Notes under the pieces: model-generated
Databases searched by the model: none
Told to the model about the DNA's origin: nothing
The model's input: the letters and a program-made list of their open reading frames with translations, nothing else
Part shown: piece by piece, positions 10,210-21,362 of the stretch
Position numbering within the stretch: position 1 is the stretch's first letter
How the letters are laid out: the number at the start of each line of letters is the position of its first letter
Translations under genes and position numbers: made by a program
Assembly: GCF_030704535.1 (NCBI RefSeq)
Contig: NC_081821.1
Location: forward strand, 7,579,001 to 7,643,000
From: Vitis vinifera
Lineage: Eukaryota; Streptophyta; Magnoliopsida; Vitales; Vitaceae
DNA: 64,000 nt
Reading direction: 5' to 3'

Positions 10210-13200
10210 CTAAAAAATGCTCAAATCCATAGATGGAACATCGGAAACGATGTCAGAACGGGAGACGAACCCCGACAGAACGTCAAATGAAAGAGGTGGG
10301 TCCACAGAGTCGGACGCTCCCTCAACAATGCCAACATGGCTATCAATCAAATCATAAAAAACTATAGGGTCCTCAACAGACTCCAGAGCAGGGGCAGTCA
10401 CGCTCTCCTCGGCAAGCTCGATGGCGGATACCCCGAAAAGATCGAATGATGAAGCAAGCCCAGGATGAACAGTCTCCTCAATCTGGCTCATGCTCAGGGC
10501 GAGCATCTCGTCGATGTACTCGTCGTGTGGGGCGGCTCCGTCCACTACGTCCCCGACCTCATCAAAGGTCCCATGCTCATCGGTCTCGTCCGGGAAGCAA
10601 AGCGTCATAAGGCTAGTGCGATCTGGAGAAGAAGGAGCAATCAACACAGAAGTCGAAGGACCAGGGGCTCCGTCTCCCAATCGTAACTGCTGGACAAGGC
10701 GCTGAAGCTCAACCTCCTGGGTGGTACTAAGTCCGCCAATGATCACGTCTGCGCGGGTCAATGGCTCTGATGCCCTCACAAAGTAATCAGATAAGCTCAT
10801 GGTGTATGGGCGAAGAGGATAGTCGAAAGGTGTATGAGTCAGCCGAGCCCTCACTCTCTCCTTACGCAAACGCGCCATATAGAGATAATCGGCCTCAGTG
10901 GGGGTGAACCCGAGTCCGAACGGTACGTCATGATCAGGGATGGCTATGAACTCGCTCGGTCCATGCTGACGTCGGCCCAACCCCATGCCGGGTAGATAGG
11001 ACATGCTCCGCATAATATCGAGCACCACTGTGCTCCCATGCTGGTCAAATGACATGGCCACAAAATCTCGGCAGAAATCCTCTATCTCTACGGTCTGCAC
11101 CTCATCGAAGGTGAATCCAGTCAGAAAAAGATCCTCATCAGTGTGACTAATCTCGAGCACAGGCTCGGCAGCAATGAACATGTCTCCCACAGACTGCACC
11201 ACGACGACCTGACCATCGTGAATAAACTTCACCTTCTGATGAAGGGAAGAAGGAATGGCCCCGGCTCGGTGGATCCATGGTCGGCCCAAAAGCAGGTTAA
11301 AGGATGTAGGAATCCTTAAAACCTGGAATATAGCGACAAAAGTGGCCGGACCGATCAGTAGCTCGATCTCCAATGTACCCATGACCTCCCTCCGAGTACT
11401 GTCATATACGCGAACGGTCTGAGTAGAGGGACCGAAATCAGAAGGAGCGTATCCAAGGGCGATGGCAGTGGCAAGAGGACATACGTTCAGGGCCGAGCCA
11501 TTGTCCAAAAGGACAGATGGAACTCGACGACCTGAACAACCAACAGATATATAGAGAGGACGCGTGTGGCCAGAACCCTCTGGTGGCAAGTCGTCATCTG
11601 AAAAGACGATACAAGTGGCTCTGCCAGCCGTCATCATATGAATGAGTCCCTCAGGAGTGGTCGTGGTATCAACTCTGATCTGGCTCAGAGCTCGAGTCAG
11701 TGCATCCCGATGAGTACTGGAGGACGCTAAAAGGCTCCAGATAGAAATACGAGCCTGAGTGCTCTGCAACTGCCTCAAAATCTCGTCATCCTCTGCTCTG
11801 ACCTCCTCCTGGGAAGCAGATGTACCCTCAACTGGCCTAGCTGCCGCGAGAGGTGGCTGTCGCATCACTCTACCCCCTCGGAGGATATACTGGATGTCCG
11901 GAGTCTGAGAAATATCAACATGTGGAGCTCGAACCTCCTCAACATCTGGGATCAGAATGTACGGCGCCTGAACGCTATAGCGTGTGAATGTCAAAGGCTC
12001 GGAAGTGGTAGTCTGTACAGACGCTGCCTCATGAAATAATCGGAATGGAGCAGGCATCTGTGGCTCTAGAGTCACCCCACTCGTCTCATAAATCCCAGCT
12101 GGCATGATAGGCTCTGGGTCTGGATCATCCCAACTCAACATATGGACATGATCATCAGTCTCATCAAAGTCCAAGAAATGAATACCACCAGCTGGTGGAG
12201 GAACTGCATGTGTGGTGTGGGTCGGCAACGGGTTTGTGGTCACACTCGGCTGGCCCAAGTGTACCAAACCCTGGTCTATCAGATCCTGAATAGCGTGCCT
12301 CAGAGCGGTGCATCGATCGGTCTCATGTCCAGGCCCCTGATGATAAGCACAGTGTAAATCCATCCTGAACTGAGCTGGAATCGGCTGAGGTAGTGGCCGA
12401 GGGGTGAGAGCAGTCAATAAACCAGCCTCCGTAAGCTTCCGAAGAGCCTGGCTCAACGGCATGCCTATCTGCGAGAACTGCCTCTGCGTCCTCAAAGCAA
12501 ACGGAGCAGAAGTTTGCTGGGCTCCAGGTCGGGGATAAGGCGCCGCAGGTCTCGCGGTGAACTGAGCAGCGTAGCATGGCTGCCCTGTGGCTGTGTAGGA
12601 GACCGCGGGTCTCTCAATGCCCTGAGTGGCATAAGAAGGTACAACCAATGTCTGCGGCATGTGTGTCTGATCATAAACCGGACGAGGTGTCCGTGGCCTG
12701 TACTGATGAGATGCATAGGAAGAATGAGGCTCAGAAAACTGTGGGATCGGCTGATGGCGTCTGAAAGGCCTCTGACTGGATGAACTGATAGCGCCAACCT
12801 CTGTCGGTCTCGGTCCTATGAATGGTTTCTTCCCCTTAACATCACTAGGGGAAGAATCTGCCCATAAACCTCTCGTGATACCGTCCTCGACATCATACAA
12901 AGCCATAACCAGAGACCCAAAATCTGTGAACGGGGCCCCAACCACATGTCTGGCGATCCTCGGCTGTAGGCTCCTCAAAACCATCTGAATCTGGTCTCTC
13001 TCTGATGGTCTATCCACTATCTCAGCTATCTTCCCGCGCCAGCGGGAAATGAAAGAAGAAACGGACTCCTCTGTCCTCTGCCTCAGAGCCTCGAGCTCTC
13101 TCCTCGATACGTCTACAACAGTGTTAAACGAAAACTGTCGTAGGAACTCCTGGGCCAAGTCATCCCATGTACGGCGTCTCGAGGACTCCAGAGACGCAAA

Positions 13201-13725
13201 CCAGCGCTGAGCCGCCCCACTCAGAGATAGGGGGAAAAGGGTGATCATCTGAGGCTCGTCTAGTCCATGAGCCCTCATCACGGTGCTATAAAGTCTGAGG
13301 TGGAGGCGCGGACAACCAATACCAGTGTACTTCTCAATATCTGGCATCCTGAACTTAGCCGGTAAACTGGCTACCGGCATACCCCCAAAATCATCCCAAA
13401 CGACGGATCCATCTGACACTCTCATCTGTCTCATACACTGCTCGATGCGGTCCATGCGCGCATGCGTGTCATCAGCGACAACGGCCTGGGCGGCTGCGGG
13501 TGGAGCGATCTCAGAACGCCCGTGTAATACATATGGTGATGCCTGGTGCACTGAAGGAACGGGTGGGGGTGGTGGAGGTGGGTGTGAGTCATATGGCGTC
13601 TCATCCTGAACTGTCGGTGGTCTACCCTGCTGACCACTGATCTCCTGCCTGAGGCTAGCCAAAGCCTCCTGGATAGAAGCCATAGCGGCCGTGAACTGAT
13701 CGACCGTGACAACCTGCTGATCCAT
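10210..13725 (-). CDS. Gag-protease polyprotein of the Tat/Ogre-type element
   Basis: 1171 codons from an ATG at 13725 to a TAG at 10212-10210. Domains seen: a proline-rich stretch at about residues 49-57; the retrotransposon Gag core at about 120-290 (AAQRWFASLE, TWDDLAQEFLRQF); a zinc-knuckle-like C459-X2-H462-X4-H467-X4-C472, a CHHC variant of the usual CCHC; a retropepsin-like region around 722-830 with VLLDNGSALNVCP; and a G-patch-like LPGMGLGRRQHG at 911-922. The Asp741-Asn-Gly triplet replaces the textbook Asp-Ser/Thr-Gly, a variant I recall from related plant elements. The protein would form the particle and cleave the polyprotein. The reading frame is intact with no frameshift. The terminal TAG is in frame with the pol region that follows, so this stop may be read through or spliced around. 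Confidence 0.92.
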   Translation of the reverse strand: MDQQVVTVDQFTAAMASIQEALASLRQEISGQQGRPPTVQDETPYDSHPPPPPPPVPSVHQASPYVLHGRSEIAPPAAAQAVVADDTHARMDRIEQCMRQMRVSDGSVVWDDFGGMPVASLPAKFRMPDIEKYTGIGCPRLHLRLYSTVMRAHGLDEPQMITLFPLSLSGAAQRWFASLESSRRRTWDDLAQEFLRQFSFNTVVDVSRRELEALRQRTEESVSSFISRWRGKIAEIVDRPSERDQIQMVLRSLQPRIARHVVGAPFTDFGSLVMALYDVEDGITRGLWADSSPSDVKGKKPFIGPRPTEVGAISSSSQRPFRRHQPIPQFSEPHSSYASHQYRPRTPRPVYDQTHMPQTLVVPSYATQGIERPAVSYTATGQPCYAAQFTARPAAPYPRPGAQQTSAPFALRTQRQFSQIGMPLSQALRKLTEAGLLTALTPRPLPQPIPAQFRMDLHCAYHQGPGHETDRCTALRHAIQDLIDQGLVHLGQPSVTTNPLPTHTTHAVPPPAGGIHFLDFDETDDHVHMLSWDDPDPEPIMPAGIYETSGVTLEPQMPAPFRLFHEAASVQTTTSEPLTFTRYSVQAPYILIPDVEEVRAPHVDISQTPDIQYILRGGRVMRQPPLAAARPVEGTSASQEEVRAEDDEILRQLQSTQARISIWSLLASSSTHRDALTRALSQIRVDTTTTPEGLIHMMTAGRATCIVFSDDDLPPEGSGHTRPLYISVGCSGRRVPSVLLDNGSALNVCPLATAIALGYAPSDFGPSTQTVRVYDSTRREVMGTLEIELLIGPATFVAIFQVLRIPTSFNLLLGRPWIHRAGAIPSSLHQKVKFIHDGQVVVVQSVGDMFIAAEPVLEISHTDEDLFLTGFTFDEVQTVEIEDFCRDFVAMSFDQHGSTVVLDIMRSMSYLPGMGLGRRQHGPSEFIAIPDHDVPFGLGFTPTEADYLYMARLRKERVRARLTHTPFDYPLRPYTMSLSDYFVRASEPLTRADVIIGGLSTTQEVELQRLVQQLRLGDGAPGPSTSVLIAPSSPDRTSLMTLCFPDETDEHGTFDEVGDVVDGAAPHDEYIDEMLALSMSQIEETVHPGLASSFDLFGVSAIELAEESVTAPALESVEDPIVFYDLIDSHVGIVEGASDSVDPPLSFDVLSGFVSRSDIVSDVPSMDLSIF

Positions 13726-15226
13726 ATCAGGTGTATCTGAAACCCGAACTAATCTACCCTCTACTCTGATCCACGAAACTATACCCAGACTGAGAGTAAA
13801 AATCCTGATCCTGAAAGTACTCCTCCTCTGCTCTGATCCACAAAAGGTATATCAAGACGAGGAATCAAAGGTCCGATCCTACAAAGCACGAAGAACGGAA
13901 TAAGGATATGGCTCGGGGAATGTATAGAAGAAAAGATAATCTGAACAGGAACAAGCAAAGCATCCAAATGAAGATGAGCGGTCCGACCGTACTCAAACTC
14001 GTCATGATCTCAGTGCACTCTCCACTGGAGACTAAACAGAGGGAAAATCGGATCCAAAACTGCGGCTACAGAGGCACGGAAAGCCCTCAGATGCACCCAC
14101 GTGTAAGGAGGGAATCCTAATCGAAGGATCTACGGCTCAACCTACAAGGTCAAGGTGGCTCTAAATGGATAAGGGTGGACTTTAAAATATCCCTAGCAGA
14201 AGCGATCATACCCTCCTGCGGTACGCAACCCTCTGCACGCCTCAAAAAGAGACGGGGTGCTTCCATGCAAGGTGGTCATCACCTCCACACATGCACTACC
14301 TCGGCATCCCAGGGGGTTTCCTATGGTGAAACCTCTCAAACTCTCAACGCTCAATGGTCAACTAAAGTGCATAGTGAATGGTGTGGGTGCATCCGAAAAT
14401 CCTAAGGATCTAGAGCAGAAGATGAAACACACTGGTCGCACGACTATCCATGAAACCTAGCTCGGGGCTATACAGGTCTTCAATGATCGGACTCCAATCG
14501 ACATCAAAGTGCCGCTCTCCTCCAGAATGCTCCCGTGCATCGATATAGCCCGTCGCTAGACCCTACTCCTAATCTCTGGCTCGGTCAGAGAGCAAGCACA
14601 CGGAAGGTCTCACACTTGCAATAGTGAGAACCAAGATGAAAGGAATGACCGAAACCAAGAGAGTTGGAGATAGGGGGATAGAAGTGAGACCCACATAGAC
14701 AGACGACATGCAATCATGCAGAGGGAGGGCAGTCATGCATCATACAGTCAGGCAAAGCAGGATATATCACTCATGTACACACAAGATAAGCGAGAATACG
14801 ACAATCAAGACGAATAGTGGTACAAACATCCTGCTCAAAGACGATCAAAATAGTATACAAGTCAAAGAATCAACATGTCAAGCTGAGTGATGTACAGTGG
14901 TGATTGTATGCATGTGAAGTGATCAGAACAATCATGGAAAAATCAGAGTCAATATGCTAAGCAAGGCAATAAGATCGATCAATATAATCAGCATGTCAAT
15001 ATCTCAAACGAATATATCAATGAAGCACAGGAGAAAACATGGCATCGAAATCCTCAATCAAGACAAATCAGTCAACATAATCAACATGTCAAAATCCCAA
15101 ATGGACATATCATCTAAGCATGCATCAAAAGCTCTCAATGTGCAATCAAGAAATGAGCATCCACTGATCGTCCAATCGAATGCGACGTCTGCTTCACTCT
15201 AAGTTCAAGTTTGACCCTCTAAGTCA
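13726..15226 (-). other. Retrotransposon 5' leader, no convincing ORF
   Basis: About 1.5 kb between the primer-binding site and the gag start. No long frame is present on the element's coding strand, so the extra upstream ORF found in some Ogre elements is not seen here. A diverged tandem repeat of about 105 bp lies at about 14950-15150, with a shared core ataatcarcatgtcaa. Confidence 0.7.
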
Positions 15227-15244
15227 TCCCCAGTGGAGTCGCCA
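15227..15244 (-). promoter_or_regulatory. Primer-binding site
   Basis: On the minus strand the 18-nt string TGGCGACTCCACTGGGGA starts three bases after the end of the 5' LTR. It begins with TGG, the complement of the tRNA CCA end. Priming by tRNA-Arg has been described for Ogre-type elements and is the likely assignment, but the tRNA was not checked here. Confidence 0.82.
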
Positions 15245-15247
15245 TTT

Positions 15248-17086
15248 TGTGGACCCCGCATTTCGGCTCAATGCATTTCCCACTCGATGGCGAAACTCGA
15301 TTTTGATTTCGAAAAATTGATCTTTATTGATTAAGAAAAATGACTTGGAGTCGCCACTTATTTTTGTTTTATTTTTAAAGGGTAAACAAAATAAGAAAGA
15401 AAAACCCTAAGTGTGACTCCTTATTTTGGAAAAGGCGATCTGTGAAAAACCGGATCGGGTTCGGGGGTTAGGTTACTTATCGGGAAGGTACGGTAAAGAC
15501 CGTAGCACCCCTCTAAGCCCCTAAAGTCGGGTCTCTACTAATAAAATGAAGCTGACATGACAATCAATAGGAAAATCAATGGATACTAGAGTCGATTATG
15601 TACATATAGGAATCAAAACATGCATAGAGAATGACTAGAATAGGAACGGATGCATACCTGAGCCACGAACGAGCGATGCGCTATCATAAAAGCAAAGTCA
15701 GTGCACAATATAGAGCACGAAATATATCACATGCATTACCAAACATAAATTAAAATTGTTCGCAGGAAAAACTAGCTTTTTGAAATTCATTTTGAAAATC
15801 GGAGTCTTAGAGATTATTTGAAAATTGGGTTTTTAGAAATTAAATATAAAAATGAGAATTTTAGAAATTAAATTTGAAAGGAATTGGAATTTCAGAGAAC
15901 TAAGTTTGGGAATCGGAATTTTGAAGAATTATTTAAAGACGAAATTTTAATAAATAAATAAGTGGATAAATAAATGAATGGAATAATAATAATGATGAAA
16001 TTTTGGGAAATTATTTGGAGATGAGATTTTAAATGTATGAATAAGTGAATAAATAAATGAACGGGATAATAATAATAACGAAAATAATCATTAAACAGTT
16101 GAATGTGAATAGTGGAATTTTTGAGATTGAAAATTAAATTCGGAAATCAGATTTTTCAAGAATTGAATTTTAATGATTTGAATTTTAAAAAGAAATAAAT
16201 AAATAAATATGGAATAATAATAATAATAATAACAAAAATAATGGTTAAGCGAATGAACGTGAATAGTGGAATTTTTTTAGATTGAAAATTAAATTCGGAA
16301 GTAAGATTTTTGAATAATTAAACCTTAATGATTTGAATTTTTAAAAGCAATAAGTAAATAAATATGGAATGATAATAATAATAACAAAAATAATGTTTAA
16401 ACGAATGAACGTGAATAGTGGAATTTTTTAGATTGAAAATTAAATTCGAAAAAGGGAATTTTGAAAAATTGAACTTTAATTATTGGAATTTGTAAAATAA
16501 ATTAATGGAATAATAATGCTAATTAACGGAAATAATATTTAAACGAACAAAATGAATAGTGAAATTTTTGGGATTGAAAATTAAATTAGGACACTGGATT
16601 TTTGAAGAATTGGATTTTAATGATCAAAATAATAAATAAATATGGGGTAATAATACTAATTAACGAGAACAGTATTTAAACGAGTAAAAATGAATAGTGG
16701 AATTTTGGGATTAAAAGTTAAATTAGGACGCTAGATTTTTGAAGAATTGGATTTTAATGATCAAAAATAATAAATAAATATGGAGTAATAATACTAATTA
16801 ATGAAAATAATATTTAAACGAGTAAAAATAAATAGTGAAATTTTTGGGATTAAAAGTTAAATTAGGACATCAGATTTTTTTAATAACTGAACTTGAATAA
16901 TTTGAATTTTTAAATGAAATAATTAAATAAATATGGGATAATAATAATAACGATAATAAATAATATTTAAACGGATGAAAGTGAATGATGGAATTTTTGA
17001 GATTGAATATTAAATTAGGAAGTCAAATTTTCGAATAACTAAACTTGAATGATTTGAATTTTTAAATGAAATAATTAAATAAATAT

Positions 17087-17136
<50 letters not shown>

Positions 17137-18463
17137 TAAATAAACGAGTGTGAAAAATTGGAATTGTGGGAATTGGAGATTAGAATTTGGAATCCGGAAC
17201 TTGGAGGAATTATTTAAATGGGTACACAATAAACTAGAAACATACATAATAATAAATAAGTAAAAGGATAAAACTCATGTCTTATATGCTAACACCTGGA
17301 CCATAAAGAGGCTTGGGGTTTTTTTATTGTTACCCCAAGAACATTCCTTTGGCTTGCACGTGGCCATTAACTTTTTGCAACCAATTAAATAATCTTTTCC
17401 CTCACACTCTCCTTCTTCCACAAGAATTATTACAGAATTCCACAGTATTTATTTCTACAGAGATACACTATATATCACCAATCTTCAACATCAAAACTGA
17501 AAATATCAACTATGAAAACGACATCTGAACTGAACATGACAAAATCACCCAAAGATGCACACACAACATTCAACGTCAAACGCAAAAATTATATTAACTA
17601 TCAAGGCAAGAGACGAGCTGAAAATGATAGAATCACCCACAGATGCCCACACTTCGCGGCCCCCGCAGCGTCGAAAACCGGGGGAAATTCAAAGACAACC
17701 AAGGCATATAGAATCATTTTTTTTTGCAGTGGAAGGCCGGGTTTCGAGCAAAATTACTTTTGAAGCCTGGAAACTCTGAAAAATCAAAAGCTAAAGCTTC
17801 TGCTCATATCCACCATTGAGGCAAGAAAGTGGAGAAGAAGGCAGAGCATGCATATATATATATGTAAAAGAAAACTGTTGGGTCTTGCCTCATTCCACAG
17901 ATGCTGCCGGGAGGGGTTTCAAAAATCAAATGCAATGACGAGTCTACACTCGGGATATCCCAAAACAAGAAGCAAAAATGCACAAGTGGTCTCCAGATAT
18001 CAAAGGGATCCGCAAGTGACTAAAAAAAAAAAAAACAGAGGAAAACAGTTCAAAACAGGGGAGAAGCAAAATAAATTAGAATCATACCTGAACCCAGAGA
18101 AGTCAGGGTGAGTGGATCCTCAGATCCTTTTCCTTTCTCGTTTTCCTCCCGGATATCTTCCTTCTTGCAACCTCTAAAATCCCTCAGCTTCCTCTGTTTT
18201 TCCCTTCGAGCTCCTCCTCTCTCCCCCTCCGGATTCCCTTCCTTTCTCTCCTTCTTCTTTTCTCTCGTGTCTTCCTTAGCAAGCCAGCCGTATCCCCGTC
18301 CCATCTGCCAGCCCAAAAGCTCTGCCTTCTCCCCCCGTTTTCGCTTCCAGCCGTCCTCGGGTGGATAAAGAAAGCAGCAAAAAAGGAGAAAAAAAAAAAG
18401 AAAATCAATGCAAAAAATGCAAAAAAAAAAAAAAAAACCTGCCCCCAGTTGAGGGGGTCTACA
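15248..18463 (-). repeat. 5' LTR, complete (3216 bp)
   Basis: The outer edge at 18463 and inner edge at 15248 are set by the TG/CA termini, by the adjacent primer-binding site and by the end of identity with the left copy at 1388. The part at 17066-18463 matches 1-1388. The inner portion (about 15260-15540 on the plus strand) carries a GC-richer block, which I recall as conserved in related plant Gypsy LTRs. The middle (about 15900-17140) is AT-rich and tandemly repeated. The outer part is rich in polypyrimidine/polypurine runs. Confidence 0.93.
15900..17140. repeat. AT-rich tandem repeat inside the 5' LTR, about 130-170-bp unit
   Basis: About seven imperfect copies. Each contains gaatagtggaatttttgaga, a gaaaattaaattcggaa-type segment, a gaatttttaaa segment and a (taa)n run followed by taacgaaaataat. 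Copies begin near 16090, 16260, 16410, 16555, 16690, 16825 and 16980. The last ends in the TAA microsatellite shared by the left LTR at 25-62. Confidence 0.8.
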
Positions 18464-21362
18464 GTAATACATTTGACCAAAAAGTGAATGCAATACTAAT
18501 TATCTTAGATAGTTGGTTGAAATTTATATTTTATAAACCCGAGTTTCTATTTTATGGTTTTTTTATATATATAAGTGTATGAAAATATATTGTTTATGCT
18601 TAGACTTTATTTTTAAACTTAAAATTTTGGACTAATTTTTAATATAGAGTCAATTATTTGATGATAAAAAATTTTCAAATATAGTATAAAGTTTGATTTT
18701 AAATATTATTATGATTGGTCTTTCAATCGATTTTGTAGGTATTTTATTTCGTAACTATGATTTTATATAAACAGATGAAATATATTACTTATATTTTTAA
18801 AACAAAAAAATATACAAAAAAAAATTTACTTTGCATAAAAATAAATAAAATATTAGATTTCATTAAAAATGAATTAATTTATATTTATTTTAATTTAATT
18901 AAAATTCTTAATGGGAGCATGGAATTTTCTCAATCTTACCTTGTCACGCTTGGAATGAGATAATATTTATTTAAATTAAAAATTCTTATTAAAGAAATTA
19001 CTGAAAAAAAATAATGTTATAATATATAAAAATAATTTAAGTTTTATTTCTGATGTCTTGCAACCCAAGTAATTCAAACTTATTTTGTAATTCCAACCTC
19101 CTCTTACTTAGCCGAGAAATACGAACATTTTTCGTAATCTCCCTCTAAAATAAAATTTGTTGTTGAAAAGACGTGATTGCCCCTGCATTTCCCAATAGTA
19201 TTACGACACGTGGTTACTTGAAGTCAACGATTTGACTCCATTACTCAAGGCAGCCCACGTTGCTGAAACCTCAGAAACGGACCTTCCTGGACTTAGTGCT
19301 TTTCTGTCACCTTTCAATTATTTATTAATCAACCTTATTTTTTTATTATTAAAAATTATAATAAAGTAAACATCACATGAATCGCACGTGTGACCATATT
19401 GATTATAACACCCAAATTAAATCCAACGGTCGGTGATCCAATTCATACTTCATTTAATATAATAATAATTATTTTTAATAATAGTGATTACATGCAAAAT
19501 CGCTTTTATTATATTTCCAATAAAAATCTTTTTATTTTGCAGCAATTGAAAAAGTTGATGCTCAAGAAAATATAACGGAAAGAAAATAAATACAAGAAAA
19601 ATAAGAATAAAAAATAGATTTAAAAATAATAAATTATTATTATTATTTTTTTTCATTTTTTTTTTCCTGGTATTAAAGGTAACACTGAATTGAAGAGGAA
19701 TAGAGGATGGAATAGAAAGAATGGTGGAATGAAGAGATAGTCCCTGCTATGAGTATAGCGAAGAAATTTGTAGTGGATAAAATGATTTGGGGCAGAGAGA
19801 TGAAGATGTTGGGGATATCAAAACTTAAATTGTTTGGAGTGTTGAGGAAATGATAATGTGTTTGTTAGAGTCATGATGGGTGTAAGGGAGGGAGGTGGGA
19901 TACAGGGAGTCAGGGACCACTTCCAAAATTCCAAATGGAAGCTCCTCTCTCCTCTCTCCTCTCTCCGCCCTTTCCAATTTTCGAAGCAGAGCAGCACTGT
20001 TAAAACAATAAAGCTGAAAACTGTCAATAAAATTTAATAATAAAGTCCTCAGACTCACACTGTCATCATTTGGCCTCTCATGGGTGTTGTCACTTGTGGT
20101 ATTCAATCTCACCAAGTCACCATTAGGCATTAGACCTCTTGCTTCTTCAACAGAAGGGTTGAAGATTTAGTGAAAGCAATTATCCAACCGCCATATTTAA
20201 AAAAAATGGTGGTGGTGACACATAGGCCCAATGCTCCCTCATCCATCCCTAAGTCCTGTCATTGTAACCATGGAGGAGCCCGCTCTTCCAAATGCTCCAT
20301 TGCAAACACACCCCTCCTTTAATTCGCCATTATCTCCTTAGTCCATAAATGGCTCCATTGGATTTGTCGTATGATTTTGTAGTTTTGTGCATGTGTCGGC
20401 ATTGCATGCAACCACCCGATGTTGATTGATTTCGAATTCACATTCGTACATGCGCCTTCCTTCTCACCTGCTCTCTCTTTTCTTTTCTTTCTTTCTTTTT
20501 TTTTTTTTAAGTGTCGAGGATAATGAAGATTTGGGTCATTCTCATTTAGTTTTGAGGCTGAACATTGGTAAAAAAATTTCTAAATTCTCATTGGGAATAC
20601 GTGAATGATCAGGATCAGGCCCAATAATGGTCCATGAATAATTACCAAGCCTGGCGGCTGGTGAAATAGCTAATAAGGTGGGCCAGGCGGGTAGGCTCGG
20701 GCCAAGCTTTTCACTTAACAGATGTGGTTTACCTAATAATGGGCCATGCACGGGTGCACAAACCTTGGAGAAGGGTAATCCGGTTGAAGATTGGGGGAGG
20801 ATTATAAGAAAAAGGTCATTCCAGTATACTAAGGAGGCATATATATACATCCGACATGTTCAGATGGATCAAAAAAACTTCAAACAATCAGAAAAGTATC
20901 CAAGGAAACCGGATGTGATGGTGAGAAGAGGAAGCCTGATATCACAAGCCTTATGAACCATTGAACATGTACAAGACTATTCTCAGGTCCTAACTATACA
21001 TTGCTGGGATGATTCCATATAGCTTGAAGACAAAAAAATTTTGAACAAAAAGACAAAATTTGAAAAAAAAAAACTAATTTTGTTTAAAAGATGAGAACGA
21101 ATCATAATCCCAGACCTTCATTTGCTCTCCCCAGACTTTTAAAAGCTCTGTGGGCTCAACTAGCAGTTGCATCGGATTGCATTTTCTCAGCTTTTGTTGG
21201 TCACAAGCCTCAAGATAAAGATGCTGTTTGGTTGTTGAATCATTGGCATGACTGTCGCGTTTGGCAGCCTGGTTGGATGTCTTTCTTGAGTACATCCTGA
21301 TCATCTGGTCCCTCATCCGAGGCTTCTCGTTCCTACATCCTCAATCTGAGCATATCTGAAGA
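18464..21362. other. Spacer between retrotransposon and kinase gene
   Basis: AT-rich with no protein family recognised on either strand. The right end (about 21000-21362) is probably 3' untranslated sequence of the kinase gene. A pyrimidine-rich run lies at about 20480-20510. Confidence 0.6.

Larger units (their letters stand above)
1..18463 (-). mobile_element. Tat/Ogre-type Ty3/Gypsy LTR retrotransposon, minus strand, 3' LTR cut by window edge
   Basis: Seen: two near-identical long terminal repeats flank an internal region of 13859 bp. The coding frames are on the minus strand, so the 5' LTR is at the right. The LTR begins TGTAGACCCCC and ends GGGGTCCACA on the minus strand, with the usual TG...CA ends. 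Internal order is primer-binding site, leader, gag-protease, RT-RNase H-RNase H-integrase, then a long repeat-rich 3' region. If the missing part of the 3' LTR matches the 5' LTR, full length is about 20.3 kb. Known: giant size, a second RNase H domain after the first, a G-patch-like motif behind the protease and a repeat-rich 3' region are traits of the Tat/Ogre lineage. The base pairs just right of the element (18464-18468, gtaat) may be the target-site duplication, but the other flank is outside the window. Confidence 0.95.

Noticed and set aside
20542-20956. Overlapping frames on both strands of about 100 codons
   Set aside because: No motif, no homology recognised and no gene-like splice sites.
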